DNA of 64,000 bases from Azolla caroliniana. Taxonomy: Eukaryota; Polypodiophyta. The stretch spans positions 10,044,001-10,108,000 of the forward strand of contig JBHGNT010000005.1 in the NCBI GenBank assembly GCA_043228905.1, given 5' to 3'. Positions 1 to 11,241 of the stretch are shown piece by piece. The notes under the pieces were generated by a model. It worked only from the letters and a program-made list of their open reading frames with translations. It was not told the DNA's origin and did no database searches. Both the position numbers and the translations under genes were made by a program. Each line of letters begins with the position of its first letter. The stretch's first letter is position 1.

Positions 1-195
1 CCTCGCCTCTACATGATGACTTTTCTTTTTCTTTTTCTTTTTTTTTTTCAAATTGAGTTTTAGTTAACCGGAAGCACCGGGTCTGTATCCTGGTTTTTCC
101 CCATCTTCATGTTTGCCGGTCACCTGTTTGTCGTTATCCGGTAACGCCGGCTCTGCCTGACTGTCGGGTACTTTTTTTTGCTTCCTACTGTTGTA

Positions 196-1473
196 TCAAC
201 CTCCGTCTGCTCGAACGGATTCTGTGGCATCGGTCCACAATATGGTTTGAGTCGGAACCCATTTGCCCATTATCTCACCGGCGAGCGTTCCGAGCTGGTA
301 TGAACCGTTCAATTCCCGTGTTATCCAATATGGTCCGGTCCACCGGAATCGTAGCTTTCCCAACATCTGACCCATCCGGGTCTGGAACACCAGTACCGTC
401 TTGCCGATCCCGAACATCTTCTCATTGCCCTTCCAGTGCCGATCGACAAATGCCTTTCTTCGTCGTTGCTCTAGTTCCAACTGCATGAGACTTGTTATCC
501 GACGCTCCTCGAGTTCGCATAATGCGGCAAACCGGACTTTTTCTGATTCCTTTTCACTTAGTCATTCTCTAACCTGTATCCGCAAACTCGGAACCTGAAA
601 TTCGATTGGCATTACTGCTTCAAGCCCAAATGCTAACCGGAACGGTGTTGACCGGATACTCGTTTTGTTTGTCGTCCGGTATGCGCATAGTGCACTATGT
701 AGCTTGGTATCCCAATCAGTTTGGTTTTCATTGACGATCTTTCGTAGGATGTTTTGGAGTGTTTTGTTCGTGGATTCGGCCAGTCCCTTGGTTTGTGGAT
801 AATAAGGGGTACTACGCTTGTGTACCACTGCATAGAATGTTGTTAAGCTCTCCAGTACTTGGTCGTTGATTAACTCGATCGGGCATCCATACCGGCACCA
901 GATGTACTCGTATAAGAACTTTGTCGTTGATGCCGCAGTGTTGTCCCGCAAAGCCTTGGCTTCTAGCCACTTGGTTCTCATTGCGGGAGGTTTAAATGAC
1001 CCAACGAAATCCAACCCCCATTTCTAAAAGGGTTCAAAGGGTAGCACCGGCTGGTGAGGCATCCTTGCCTGTTATGTTGGTTGGCCCATCCGCTAACATA
1101 AATCACAGACTTTCACGTACTGAACCGAGTCCTTTAGTGTCGTCGGCCCCCATAGCCCGTTGTGCCATATCTTTCTTGCCGTAGCGTCCCCGGCATAGTG
1201 CCCTCTGGCAACGCCACAGTGCGCTTCTCATAATATTGTGTCCTTTTCGTTGCTTCGCACTGCTCGCCGCCATATGCCATCCACGCCTTTGTGGTACAGG
1301 GTGTCCTGTAGTAGACAAAAATGTCGGCTTTGCACGGCTAACTGCTTCTGCTCATCCCGGTTCATCTCCTCTGGTGGGAGTCCCGCGCTTAGGAATTGAT
1401 GCATGTTGGTTAGCCATTTGTCTTCGTCGACTACCGTGCTATCAGCTGCCATTTTTACTGTTACTTTAAACAA
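196..1473 (-). pseudogene. Gypsy F integrase (broken)
   Basis: Integrase inserts retroelement cDNA into the chromosome. Three parts are visible on the minus strand. The N-terminal zinc region (about 1473-1060) ends in a C-x2-C pair, CDLC, followed by a TAG where the family usually has Trp. The catalytic core (1014-562) starts MDFVGSF and continues through LINDQVLES, where SDQG-type residues are usual, to KGLAESTNKT with the acidic residue in the expected place. The C-terminal GPY/F module follows (486-196), with RFRWTGPYWI. The parts lie in different frames or are split by stops, so no intact enzyme is encoded. Assignment to Ty3/gypsy rests on the GPY/F motif and on the upstream RNase H. Confidence 0.8.
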
Positions 1474-1775
1474 CTCGACATCCGGGAACTCATCCAGATT
1501 CCATCACCGGTCTCGCCGGAATCTAACCGGCTCAGATAATCGGCAACCGCATGATGTATTCCCGGCCGATGATATATTTCGAACTCAAACTCTTGTAGCA
1601 ACAATGTCCATCAGGCCAGCTTGCCGTTGAGCGATGCCTTTGAGACTAAATATAATAGCGTTGAGTGGTTGACATGAAATGAAAATTTCTTTCCCAATAA
1701 ATAGTGCCTGAACTTGGTAACACTGTAAATCATCCCTAAGGCTTCTCTTTCCATTGTTGAATAATTTCGTTCTGC

Positions 1776-2141
1776 CTAGGATAGTTTCTGGCTAGCATAG
1801 TAGACCGGTCGGTACCCATTCGGTTCCGTCCGTTGCATTATTGCGCTGCCGATTGCTATGTCGGACGCATTAATGAACACGTGGAATTCTCTTGACCAGT
1901 CCGGTGGTTGCACCACCGGTGCTTGTGATAGCAGTACTTTCAGTGCCCGGTAAGCTTCCTCCGTATTTGTCCATTGGAACGGTGTCCAGTGAACCACAAG
2001 ATGCAATGGTGTAGCAAGATTGGCCAAATATGAACCGGTATGGCGTCGTCCCCAATCCCTAAGTTCACTTCCTCTAACTAGGATGCTTTCACACGTTAGG
2101 ATACCGTCATCTCCCTCTCCAGAGCTTCCTGTGCTTGCCAT
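1776..2141 (-). pseudogene. Gypsy F RT thumb and RNase H start
   Basis: This block matches the join between reverse transcriptase thumb and RNase H in gypsy polyproteins: an ATPLH..TPFQWT segment, then a run ending APVVQPPDWSREFHVFINAS and IGSAIMQ. The usual DASD at the RNase H start reads NASD, so the first catalytic acidic residue is replaced. The palm with its YxDD motif is absent; only about 220 bases separate this block from protease. Bases 1474-1775 hold the remaining degenerate RNase H sequence in broken frames. Non-functional. Confidence 0.75.
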
Positions 2142-2386
2142 AATTCACTGATAGCTTCCTGATCTAGTTCCTCGACGGCATCGTCCGATTGCATTCAATA
2201 TGGTGACACCACCTCCACCACAACGATTTCAAATAGGGGTACAATTTTTGGGTTTTCTTCTAAGTATTGGTCAACCTCTTCGTCTGCAAGCCCCTCGAGC
2301 ATGTTTACACCTTCCGCATATAGCGGTGTTAGCTCCTTGCTGGTACTGGCTCGAGGGTGGTTAGGTACCCTTACTTTTGTCTTCCC

Positions 2387-2797
2387 TCATCGGAAGGTAA
2401 TCATGTTTTTCCGCCAATTTTGTTTGATATGCGCCATTTTTAGCCATGGGCGGCCCAACAACAGCGGGTAAGCCCCTTGCACATTGAGTTGGAGAACCAC
2501 CGCTGAAATGCGGAATGCGTGACCTCTGATGGTTACGTCTAGATCCCATATCAAACCGGTAGGTCTTACCGAACTTGTATTCGCCATCCGGAGCAAGAAC
2601 GGGCAAGGCTCCCATTCCTGGATTCCCAGGGTATTACAAGTCCGTAGACTGATCACGTTCACACCTAATCCTCCATCCACAATCGTCCCTGGTAGTTCTC
2701 GTCCTTTGACGATGGCGATGATTGTCGGACTGTTCGTGTCTACCACTATTGGCCCTTCTTCCGGATTTGAGAAGAACGCAGGAGCCGATAACGACAT
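2387..2797 (-). pseudogene. Gypsy F aspartic protease
   Basis: Retroviral-type aspartic protease domain, which cuts the gag-pol polyprotein. The active-site segment reads TIVDGGLGVNVISLRTCNTL. The D-G-G form rather than D-S-G is common in one plant gypsy clade, so I do not take it as damage. A hydrophobic flap-side segment and GRPWLKM, typical of the C-terminal part of these domains, follow. It lies between gag and RNase H. The frame is open for 136 residues, but the neighbouring domains are broken, so the protein is unlikely to be made as part of a working polyprotein. Confidence 0.75.
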
Positions 2798-2824
2798 TGA
2801 TGTGGTCAGTCCTGATTTCAGCCC

Positions 2825-4194
2825 TTACATAAACCGGGGCACTAGCTGTAATAACCGACCCAATGGCAACGTAATCTGACAATCTTGTAATGCTTGCCAT
2901 GTTGGGTTTTCTGGCTTAATCGTGTCGGTGGCCTCTTCCGGTTTCTCCTTTTGTTGTTCAAGCTCGGGCACATTTTGCTCATTTTCCTTCTTCACCCACT
3001 CGGTGGCTTGCTTTCGGATTGCCTCCTGTGTTTCCCACTCCATTGTTTTGCCTTATGCCCTGGTGGTGACTTGTTGTATATCGGCGACTTCTGCTACCAC
3101 CATATTTACGGCTGGTCTTTTCTTGTAGCTTTTGACCGGACATTGATTACTGTAATGTCCTTCTTGGCGGCAATAGTAGCAATACGCTTTACGGGTGTTG
3201 CTGGATTCAGCGTTCGCTCCGGTACCCGGTTGAGGCCCTATTAGTGGTCGGTTGGGTACTTGGCCTTGGTCCGGTTGGGTACTTGGCGTGCCCTTGTCCG
3301 GCTGCCACTGGCGGTCCTCCTTTCTAGCGTTCCATTTTTTGTTGAAGCGTTTTTTGTTCCGGTAACCCTGTCGGGGCTGGTTTTCATAGTTGCCTTGATC
3401 CTCCCTCTGTTGGTTGTAAGAGGGGGAGTGATCCCGGTTGTATCGCTCGTATCGTTGACCGTTGTAATCCCGGTAGCTATCCTGCCGGTCTCGGTCATGC
3501 GCGTTGTTTCTATCGTCGTTCCAGATATCTTGCGCCGGCCGGTAACGCTCATCTCGCCGCCAGTGTTCTTCTTCCTCCTCCCGGTTGCTCTAGGGTTCAA
3601 TTTTCCTTACCGGTGCCACTTGCTGGTTGAGCAAGTTATATTTGCATCGATCCATTGTGTGCGTCCTGGAATGGCATAACATGCATTGTGTCCGCGTGGT
3701 ACATTCTATTGCCAAGTGCCCGACATTAAGACAAGTCGTACATTGTATAACTTGCCGAAAACGTAGATTGTCTTCTATTGGTAATGTACGCTGGAGTGCC
3801 CCCATTGTTAGGCACGAGCTTGTTTTCTCCATCTTCCTGACCTGTTCTATGACTTGGTCGATCATGCTAGTGCGGAAATCGATCACTGTGCACACCGTAC
3901 GCAGGGGTTCCCTGAGTGCGGCTAGGAATATTTCTTTCGCCACTGCCTCCGGTGGTGCTCGATTGAGCTGACTGTGCATTCACTGGAACCACATTACGAA
4001 TTGCTAAATGGTTTTTGTAGGTTCTTGCCGTATGGTGTAGAATGGGCCGACCATCTCCCGTTAATCCACCTCCTTGTTTTTAAGGTTGCCCATGGAGTGA
4101 CTTTGCGGCCACTCGCCTGATTACTTTGGAAAATGACAGATCCGCACGGATCTCTTCTACCGCCTGTTGGAAAGCCTCTCGCTTTCGCAATCAT
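2825..4194 (-). pseudogene. Gypsy F gag with three zinc knuckles
   Basis: Gag (capsid and nucleocapsid) region in several frames. Two adjacent C-x2-C-x4-H-x4-C knuckles lie near 3700 (CTTCLNVGHLAIEC and CMLCHSRTHTMDRC). A third, CYYCRQEGHYSNQC, lies near 3160 with a different spacing from the pair. Between them is an Arg/Thr/Gly-rich low-complexity stretch (3241-3600), and after the third knuckle a Glu/Gln/Lys-rich stretch (2825-3043). Knuckles bind element RNA. Frameshifts separate the blocks. Three knuckles is more than the one or two usual for plant gypsy gags. Confidence 0.7.
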
Positions 4195-4300
4195 TCGGCA
4201 AGTCTTCTTTCTCGCTCTGTAACCGGGTCATTTGTTGGTCTAGTCATCCATGCCCGCCGTTGTTCGTTGCGTTTGTGCATGAATCGTGGTCGCCAAAAAC

Positions 4301-4777
4301 TGTGTTATCGCTAGGGCCGGACAATGGCCTAACATAGGGTGTCCCTTTGAGACACTTCACCAAAGGGGTGTTGCGGTGGTAAAGTTAGACCGACTATTAA
4401 TGGAACCCTGATTGGTTACTAAACAACGAGATCATTAGTCACAATACATGTGTAGGATAAATCACACTTAGCAAAGAATGGTAAGTAACACTGATTAAAA
4501 TATAGAACAACAACACTCTATTAATTATCCACCAATGATTACAATCTAGTCGGGCCCTTTTATAGGTCTCCGGCTTTAGGTATAAACCGGTGCCAACCGG
4601 CAACAGGCTACGAACCGGTTCGGATCCCGGTCGGCATACCGAGTCCGTGTCCGTCCGTTTGCTTCTCAAAATCATAATAATTCTATATTATAACATTATA
4701 ACGAATCAACTCCCGGTTATTAATTATCCCCCTTTTCCCATTCTAGACTTCCCTTGCCGGCCAGCTAACAACACACA
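4301..4777 (-). repeat. 5' LTR of gypsy F
   Basis: On the minus strand it opens TGTGTTGTTAGCTGG and closes GATAACACA, i.e. TG...CA ends. The gag side continues GTTTTTGGCGACCACGATTC, where a TGG five bases inside could begin the primer site; I cannot name the tRNA. Ends are inferred from one copy only. Confidence 0.6.
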
Positions 4778-4778
4778 C

Positions 4779-5500
4779 CCCAACAAAATGGAGTAGCCAT
4801 AAGGAAAAATCGGCAAATAGTCGAGGTAGCACGGGCCATGTTACATGAAAAGCACGCGGCATCCATGGTCGTCTATCTCATGAACCGATGCACCACTAAT
4901 GGAGTCCATGAGCTAACTCCCTATGGGCTCCTTGTCGGAAGGAAGCCGATCTTGTTGCACCTCAAGGTGTTTGGAAGCATTGTGAATGTACACATCCTGA
5001 ACGAAAGTCGACAGAAGCCCGACGCGAAGTCGGAGGAATGTATCCTCATAGGATACTCGTCCGAGAGGAAGGCATACAAGTGGTACAACCCTTCTACCCG
5101 AGAGGTTCGGGTAAGCCGAGACGTAATCTTTGACGAGTCCGCATCTTGGTATGCACCAGAGACAACTTCAACTCCAACTCTGCCGAACAAGAGGTAGAAG
5201 ATGGAGATCGCTTCGAACACATGTTCAAAGAAAGTGTAATTACGGCAAGGCCTAGTGGGCCACAAGAGCCCCCACGTGACCGAAGCATGTCGCGGCCTAG
5301 TATGAACTTGGACAAAGCCAAAGGTAAGATGCCCGAATACGAAGTCGACCAGCACAACGACAATGATTCAGATGGTTCAGCTCCCTCACTAGACAGTGAG
5401 TTCGGTGTACCCATCATGCACACACCGAGAGCAAAGAAGGCGCTCACATCGGCGAGCGAAAAACTTCGACGGTCATCTAGAAAATTATCTGTGTTCTCTT
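4779..5500 (+). mobile_element. Copia fragment B (integrase C-terminal part)
   Basis: Plus-strand piece of a Ty1/copia integrase closely similar to the same region of element A (from about 53553). It starts at the integrase segment encoding the end of the catalytic core, passes MNRCTTNGVHELTPYGLLVG, then HLKVFGSIVNVHI, SEECILIGYSS, and the acidic linker with LDSEFGVPIMHTP. It stops near 5500 in the KLRRSSR segment, where element C begins in the opposite orientation. Several frame changes and stops (for example TAG in the first codons) make it a dead fragment. Nothing of its gag, protease or LTRs is present. Confidence 0.85.
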
Positions 5501-5502
5501 CC

Positions 5503-6569
5503 CAGATTGCTCATGAACCGGCTTACCACTCCGATGGCATATCCAATATCCAGCCAGGTACACACCATTGTGTACATTAAGCTTCCCACGGCAGAGGCAT
5601 ATGGTACTTTCATCATCTCCGACTTCTCTGTCTTCGTCTTCGGGCTCTGTTTTCGGGACAATTTGCAATTTTCCGGAAGTGTCGATCCGACCGACTTCGC
5701 ATCCACCATATTGAACCGTTGGAGCACCTTTGTCACGTACTTCTCTTGTGACAGCCACAATATTTTCCTCATCCGGTCCCGGACTATGTGCATCCCCAAT
5801 ATTTGTCTTGCCAGACCCAGATCTTTCATTGAGAAAGTATGGTTAAGGCCTTCTTCAAATTTCCGATTTTGATCCAGTTCAGTCCAGCGATCAGCATGTC
5901 GTCTAAGTACAGCAACGGTATTAGGATGTCTCCTCTGTTGAACTTCTTCACAAATACGCAGTGATCGGTCTATGTCTTGTGGTATCCTTGGTCTGTCATT
6001 AAGGAGTCGAACTTTTGGTACCATTGCCACATAGCTTGCTTAAGTCTGTATAACCTCTTCTTCAACCGGCAAACCAGGTGCTCCTTCCCTTTCTTAACAA
6101 ATCCCTCTAGTTATTGCAAGTAGATCTCTTCTTCGAGATCACCATGCAGGAACGTCGTCTTGACATTGAATTGATCTACCTCGAGGTCTATTCTTGCCGC
6201 TATGCTCAACACAGCCCGTATGGATGTCATCTTCACTACCAGGACAAAGATCTCATCGAAGTCCACTCCTTTCTTCTGCCGGAAGCCCTTCACCATAATG
6301 CAGGCCTTATACCTTGGTGGATTTTCGGACTCTCCCGGTTGCAACTTGTACACCCACTTGTTCTGGAGCGCTCTCTTTTCCTTCGGCAGCTTCGTCAATT
6401 CGTATGTCTGGTTCTCATGTAGGGAATCCATCTCATCCTACATGGCACTTAACCACTTGCGGCAATGGATGTCTTTCTTTGCTACTACGAAGCTTTCTAG
6501 CTCCCCATCGTCGGTCAATTAGACATGCTCTGCATCCGGAAATCTTTGGGGGGCTTTTCTCTCTTAGAG
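5503..6569 (-). pseudogene. Copia C reverse transcriptase (partial)
   Basis: Reverse transcriptase copies element RNA into DNA. Visible on the minus strand: the N-terminal conserved segment ALQNKWVYKLQ, then KGVDFDEIF, FNVKTTFLHGDLEEEIYLQ, a YLDDM active-site motif near 5910, and GLARQILGMHIVRD followed by KYVTKVLQRFNM and SLMYTMVCT. Compared with D, the QLDVK motif reads QFNVK, so an important Asp has become Asn. Frames change near 6100 and 6030. The domain is truncated at 5503 before RNase H. It is not functional. Confidence 0.82.
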
Positions 6570-7023
6570 TGTTAGAGTGATGCACTAATATAAGCATATG
6601 ATAAGGATAAAAGATATATGAAATAAGAAAGGAGAGAGAGAAAGAAGGGTGTCGATCCACCCGACCACCCCCGAGCGAAGGGATCAAGACGAACTCAAGC
6701 CTCGATCGGTGTCCCATACCACCGTCGTGGCTTCGAGTCATACCTGGTGCTGGCACACTCGCTACAAGAGTTGCCCCACCATGAAATAGAGTCTCAACGT
6801 AGTCAAGAGATGATCAAATGAGGGTAGCTAGGCCTCATATTTATAGCAATACCCGAGGCCCCCAGGCAAGTTCACACTTGGCCTAAAGGGTTGTCTCAAT
6901 CCCGAGGATTAGAAGTAATCCTCCCCTTCTTTACTCTCTCATTTAACCCTCACATTTATCCACGTGTATAGAATACTACGGTAAATTCTAACCATGGGAG
7001 ATTATATGGTCATGCCCGTAACA
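6570..7023 (-). repeat. Solo LTR inside copia C, TSD TAGAG
   Basis: 454-bp TG...CA unit (TGTTAGAGTGATG ... GCCCGTAACA on the plus strand) flanked on both sides by TAGAG (6565-6569 and 7024-7028). Copia D lacks it at the matching place. It resembles the LTR of element E, sharing the block around CCACCCGACCAC, and a minus-strand CTATAAATATG gives its direction. It is what remains after recombination between the two LTRs of an E-like gypsy element. Confidence 0.9.
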
Positions 7024-8141
7024 TAGAGAGTATCTCAATCCTTGGTTTCTGATCACTGGTTCTTCCGTCTGTTCTTCATCCGAATCCAATTCGGATCTTG
7101 ACCGGTTCCGGTGTTCGATTCTTCTTCTTCTTCGGTCAATTCGGTTTATTGTCCAAATCCAGCCGGTTCTTCGAGTGTCATCCGGCTCCCGGCTGGATGA
7201 GTCCCTATATTTTCGGACCAATCTTTGTTGGTCGACCCGGTGTCCACTTTCTTCTTCTCCAACTCCCAGTCGGCAATGTTCTTTTCTTCCATGAAGACTA
7301 TCTCTGAACTCCAGAAGACCTTCTTGTCGACCAAGTCCCATACTCGATAACTGAACTCATCATCACCATATCCCAGGACTTCGTATCCAACTTTGCTCTC
7401 TTATCCTTTGCAACATGCATGTAAGTGAGACAACTGAACACCTTTAGATGCTGGTAAGACACTTCTTTACTAGTACATACTCTCTATGTTTCTCCGTCCA
7501 AGAATGTTGAGGGTGATCTATTTATCACATATGTCATTGTCATCAACGCCTCTGCCCAAAACGTCTTGGATGACTTGGTATGTGCTAGCATACTCCAGAC
7601 TCTCTCCATCACCATCCGGTTCATCCTTTCAGTTAATCGTTAAGCTTCGGTGTCTTTGGCACAGTAATCTCAACCAGATTCCCTTTGACCTGTAATACTC
7701 CGCGAACTGCCCCTGGTATTCTCCTCCGTTGTCTCCTCAAACCACCTTCACCTTTCAGACGATTTCCCTTTCCACCCTCATGTCGAATCCCTTGAAGACG
7801 GATAATACCTAGTCCTTCGTCTTCCGCAGTGAGACCCACAACTTTTGGTTGTGGTCGTCTATGAACGTCACGAAGTACTGTGATCTGGCATATGACTTTG
7901 TGTCCACTTGGCATACATCGGTATGCACAAGTTCCAGCGGTGCATTCCGTTGCGACAGTGGTCTCGACATGAAGGAGGTTCGGTTTTTCTTGCTGGCCAA
8001 GCAGTCGGTGCATTTCTCAAGCTGCACGTCTTTTACCTTCGGAATGAGGTTATCCTCAGCGAGTTTACAAATCCCTTTCTGGATCATGTGACACAAACTC
8101 ATATGCCATACCTCACCGGCAATGTCGGATGCCACATTCAC
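7024..8141 (-). pseudogene. Copia C integrase
   Basis: Minus-strand integrase homologous to that of D. Near 8141-7809 the GAG-pre-integrase block (LCHMIQKGI, EKCTDCLASKKNRTSF) leads into the core with LELVHTDVCQVDTKS and YFVTFIDDHN. The rest (about 7800-7100) continues in broken frames through the region whose D counterpart carries the last catalytic Glu, and ends with VDKKVFWSSEIVFMEEKNI and the acidic linker before RT. The catalytic Asp of HTDV remains, but frameshifts near 7800 and 7640 destroy the protein. Confidence 0.78.
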
Positions 8142-9390
8142 TTCTTACCGGCATATACGGGCATGCGTCAGGTACAATGTGTTGATCTTTCGGGCTCGAG
8201 CCACGATCAGGCTTCCTTTGCAAAACTTCATGACTCCGTTCCAGATGCTACCCGTGTAGCCTTCATCATCTAGCTAATCGGCTGATATCAGTTCAACCGA
8301 ACCTCCGGAACGTGTTGTACATCTCTCAACGGAAACTTGTACCTGGCTGATGTTGTCAACCACATCTCCTATGCCTACAATTCAGCATGCACCTTCATTT
8401 CCCATCTGGACAAAACCGTTATCTCTGGCTCTGTAAGATGAGAAGCACTTCTGGTCAGGGGTCAAATGGAACGATGGTCTGGGGTCGACTACCCACGTCG
8501 TTTCATCACTGACAAGATATAGCTTGTTTTCATCGGTGATGGGAAACAACTCTTCTTCACTTGTCGCGATTGTTGACATTCCTCTCCTTTCTGAAATCTT
8601 CTTCGATTCCGGAATGTCGACTCCCCCTTTGGTTTTCCGGAAGTGTCGACAATTCTTCTAGAAGTGCCTCGACTTTCCATAATAAAAGCAAGAGGATCTC
8701 CCCCTTGACTTCGACCTTGTCCCCGATTTGTCCTAGTTTTGGGAATTCTGATTCCTACCTCTTCCCTAGTTATGGTCATCTTCTGTAACCAAGGCCTTCG
8801 AATCGGTTCCGGAATCCCGGTCCTTCCGGCGAGCTTCTTCATCCAACAAGCTTGATTTTACCCTTGCTAGGGACAATTGTTTTCCTTCCGTCCCGGTGTT
8901 GCGGAAAGTGACAACTAACATCTCCAACTATTCGAGAGGGAAGTGAGCAATAGCAATGCAAGTACCTCATCGGCTAGAGGTACTTCGAACGACGTTGTTT
9001 GGTTTATCAGCCCCTAGAATGCATTCATGTGCTCTGCCATGTTGCATCTGTCTTGGTATCAGAGTCTCACCAACATCCGGAATACTGAAACCCGATTTAC
9101 GGCGTTCTTGCTGTTCAGCATGGTATTGATTTTCTGTAAAGAACATGAGCCTTACTTCCTTCATTGAAGTTGTTGTACAAACTCATGTAGATGAAGCATC
9201 TTATGTATGCCTTCATTTTCATGTGCATCGCCTCCTAGGTCGCAACATTGATCTTGTCCAGCTTCTTGTCTCCAAACTGTATCGGCAACTAGAGATCTTT
9301 AAGCACTAGCATCTCCCTCATCTTCAACTTCCACACTAGGTAGTTGGAGTCGGTGAGCTTGAACATGCTACCAAATGATTCTTCCATTTC
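8142..9390 (-). pseudogene. Copia C gag and protease
   Basis: Gag reads leftward from about 9390 and matches D's gag at reduced identity, in broken frames. Protease is at 8579-8382: the usual WVVDSGA active site reads WVVDPRP, so the catalytic Asp stays but the D-S-G triplet is lost. FHLTPDQKCFSSY follows as in D. A nucleocapsid-like basic stretch lies between (8842-8489). The damaged active site alone would abolish polyprotein cleavage. Confidence 0.75.
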
Positions 9391-9411
9391 ATGTTTGCTC
9401 TAATACTAGAT

Positions 9412-9911
9412 TGTGCGGAATAGTGCTCAGCCACAACCAAGTCTTAAACACTCAATGGAAAAAAACAGAATAATAAGACAGACACACGTGGAAAACCCTA
9501 ATAGGGAAAAAGCACGAGAGCCCACAGACTCCAACTATCACTATGAGAGGGAGATTACAATGCAAGACTCAGAGGCAACGAACTCGAGCTCTATATCTTC
9601 ATCAACCGACGGTTACAACAGAAACAAGTTCTGTATCTCTCTCGCTCCCTCTATCTCTATCTATCTCTGTACAATGATAACAACAACAACATTACTACAC
9701 ACGCAAAGTGTTTGCCCTAAGTCATATTTATACTTATATGACTTAAGGACTATTTACAAATATGGCCATGACAGGCACACTAGAAACATATTCACAGATA
9801 TGTCTGTGGATCCAATCAGATACAATCCAGATCCATCCGGTCTGGTTCCTTCCTTCGGCTCGTCCGACCTGTCTCATCTGGATCCCATTCGGAGGGACTG
9901 AATTCCCAACA
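9412..9911 (-). repeat. 5' LTR of copia C with decayed primer site
   Basis: 500-bp LTR; plus strand runs TGTGCGGAATAGTG to TTCCCAACA. The adjoining primer site (9397-9408) reads TAGTATTAGAGC on the minus strand, one transition away from TGGTATTAGAGC, the initiator tRNA-Met site still present in D. Confidence 0.85.
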
Positions 9912-10295
9912 AATTGTTGACACGAATGAAGACGTCCCATGAAAAAATAGGTTGTTTAATGACCAAGCCAAAATCAATAGAGTGTGGTGAACCAGTCAGA
10001 ATCGGCCACACTAGTGTCTTTGAAAAAGTGTTGGAGCAGTTGCACCAATCCACCATTGGATTGTGTGTCTCCAACCAAGATAGCCCTAAAACAATCAGAT
10101 GTTGGGGGGTTGCAATGAGGTAGAACGCTAGTACCTCTTGGTGGGGCTTGACTTGAGGTGCCAATGCGATGGTGACTTCTATAACCACCCCCAAAGAGAG
10201 AACCCGACCATCGATCGCTTCAACAAATATGGGTTGTGATGTGTGAACAATGGGGATATTATGTCCTCAGACAAATGAGACATCAATCAAACAAG
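9912..10295 (-). pseudogene. Gypsy J protease, downstream half
   Basis: Minus-strand reading continues a retroviral aspartic protease whose first half lies at 42269-42397. It begins LIDVSFV, then a TGA, then VEAIDGRVLSLGVVIEVTIA, FYLIATPQHLIVLGLSWLET and HNPMVDW, which is the protease C-terminal signature of sushi-type or related gypsy elements. Copia D was inserted between Cys and Leu of SPC-LID, duplicating ACAAG (plus strand). With D removed the frame is continuous. The left end is cut by the LTR of C. Confidence 0.82.
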
Positions 10296-10756
10296 TGTAG
10301 AGAATCACGTGGAATATTGCTCGGCCACAACCGAGTCTTAAATCACAGAAATGGGAACTAAGAAAAAAAGAAGGTGAACACAGAAATGACACAGGATGTT
10401 TACGTTGAAAACCCTAATAGGGAAAAACCACGGGAGCCCACAGACTCTGAACTATCACTATGAAGAGAGTAAATACAAAGTGGAGGCATAGAGGCGACAA
10501 CCTCTTGCTCGCAATCTTCACTAGGCGGCGGTTACAACAAAGAGTGCTCATAGCTACTCTCACACTCTCTCTCACTCTCTATATGTCTCTATACAACAAT
10601 TACAACAAAATGACAACACACATAAAGTGATTGCTCTAAGTCATATTTATACTTATATGAACTTACGGCTATTTACAAATATAGCCTCAATAGGCTTACT
10701 CGAAACATAATTACAGATATGTCTCTCTTTCCGGTTCTCACCGGGTCTCCTCCGGT
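10296..10756 (-). repeat. 3' LTR of copia D, main part
   Basis: Matches the 5' LTR of D (41730-42268) from TGTAGAGAATCACG onward, and continues at 15993-16058 after element E. It includes the CATATTTATACTTATATG block around the minus-strand TATA box. Combined length 527 bp against 539 bp for the 5' LTR. Confidence 0.9.
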
Positions 10757-11229
10757 TGTTAAGAGTCTATTACTAATCAATAGACCAAAGTAAAGTAAAA
10801 GAAGGAATATATAATGGATAGAAGAACCCGTTCCACCCGACCACCCTCGAGCTATGATCTAGACATAGCCAACCTACCTCCGGCATCCCATACCGCCGGA
10901 TATTAGGATGACTAATACCTTGGAAGAGATAAACACGATCGTCGAGACGAAAGGCTAGCCCGCACCACCGGTGTCTAAGATAGCAGCCTTCCGACGTAAT
11001 GTGATTATGAGGGTAGCTAAGACTCATATTTATACCTTTTCCTATGCCCCTTGAATAGATGTGCCTTTCTAAAAGGCTCTCCATTCATTGGCTGTCCAAA
11101 TCATGATAGTGCATGCACTTATCATTCCTTCTATCCAATCATTAGTCTCCTTTTTAACATTAGTGAACGTGCCCTTCACTAATGTAAATATTGGTGACCT
11201 ACCCTCACCAACGTTATGTGTACATAACA
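10757..11229 (-). repeat. 3' LTR of E
   Basis: TGTTAAGAGTC ... TACATAACA on the plus strand, 473 bp, nearly identical to 15515-15987. A minus-strand TATAAATATGAG lies about two thirds along. Confidence 0.93.
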
Positions 11230-11241
11230 TACTCCCCTACT

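Larger units (their letters stand above)
1..4777 (-). mobile_element. Ty3/gypsy element F, left end outside window
   Basis: Minus-strand gypsy remnant read from its 5' LTR (4301-4777) leftward through gag, protease, RNase H and integrase; its 3' LTR must lie beyond base 1. The order protease, RNase H, integrase is the Ty3/gypsy order. Only the thumb end of reverse transcriptase is left, because the roughly 230 bases between protease and RNase H are too short for the palm. Coding blocks carry stops and frameshifts, so it is dead. Bases 1-195 hold T-rich, apparently non-coding sequence of its 3' region. Confidence 0.85.
5503..9911 (-). mobile_element. Truncated Ty1/copia element C
   Basis: Minus-strand copia of the same family as element D (36965-42268), with 5' LTR 9412-9911, then gag, protease, integrase and reverse transcriptase reading leftward. 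It is cut at about 5503 in the region after the RT YLDD motif and fused head to head with fragment B, so RNase H and the 3' LTR are missing. A solo LTR (6570-7023) interrupts it. It abuts the gypsy protease fragment J on the right, which suggests it was inserted there, but with one end lost no target duplication can be checked. Confidence 0.88.
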
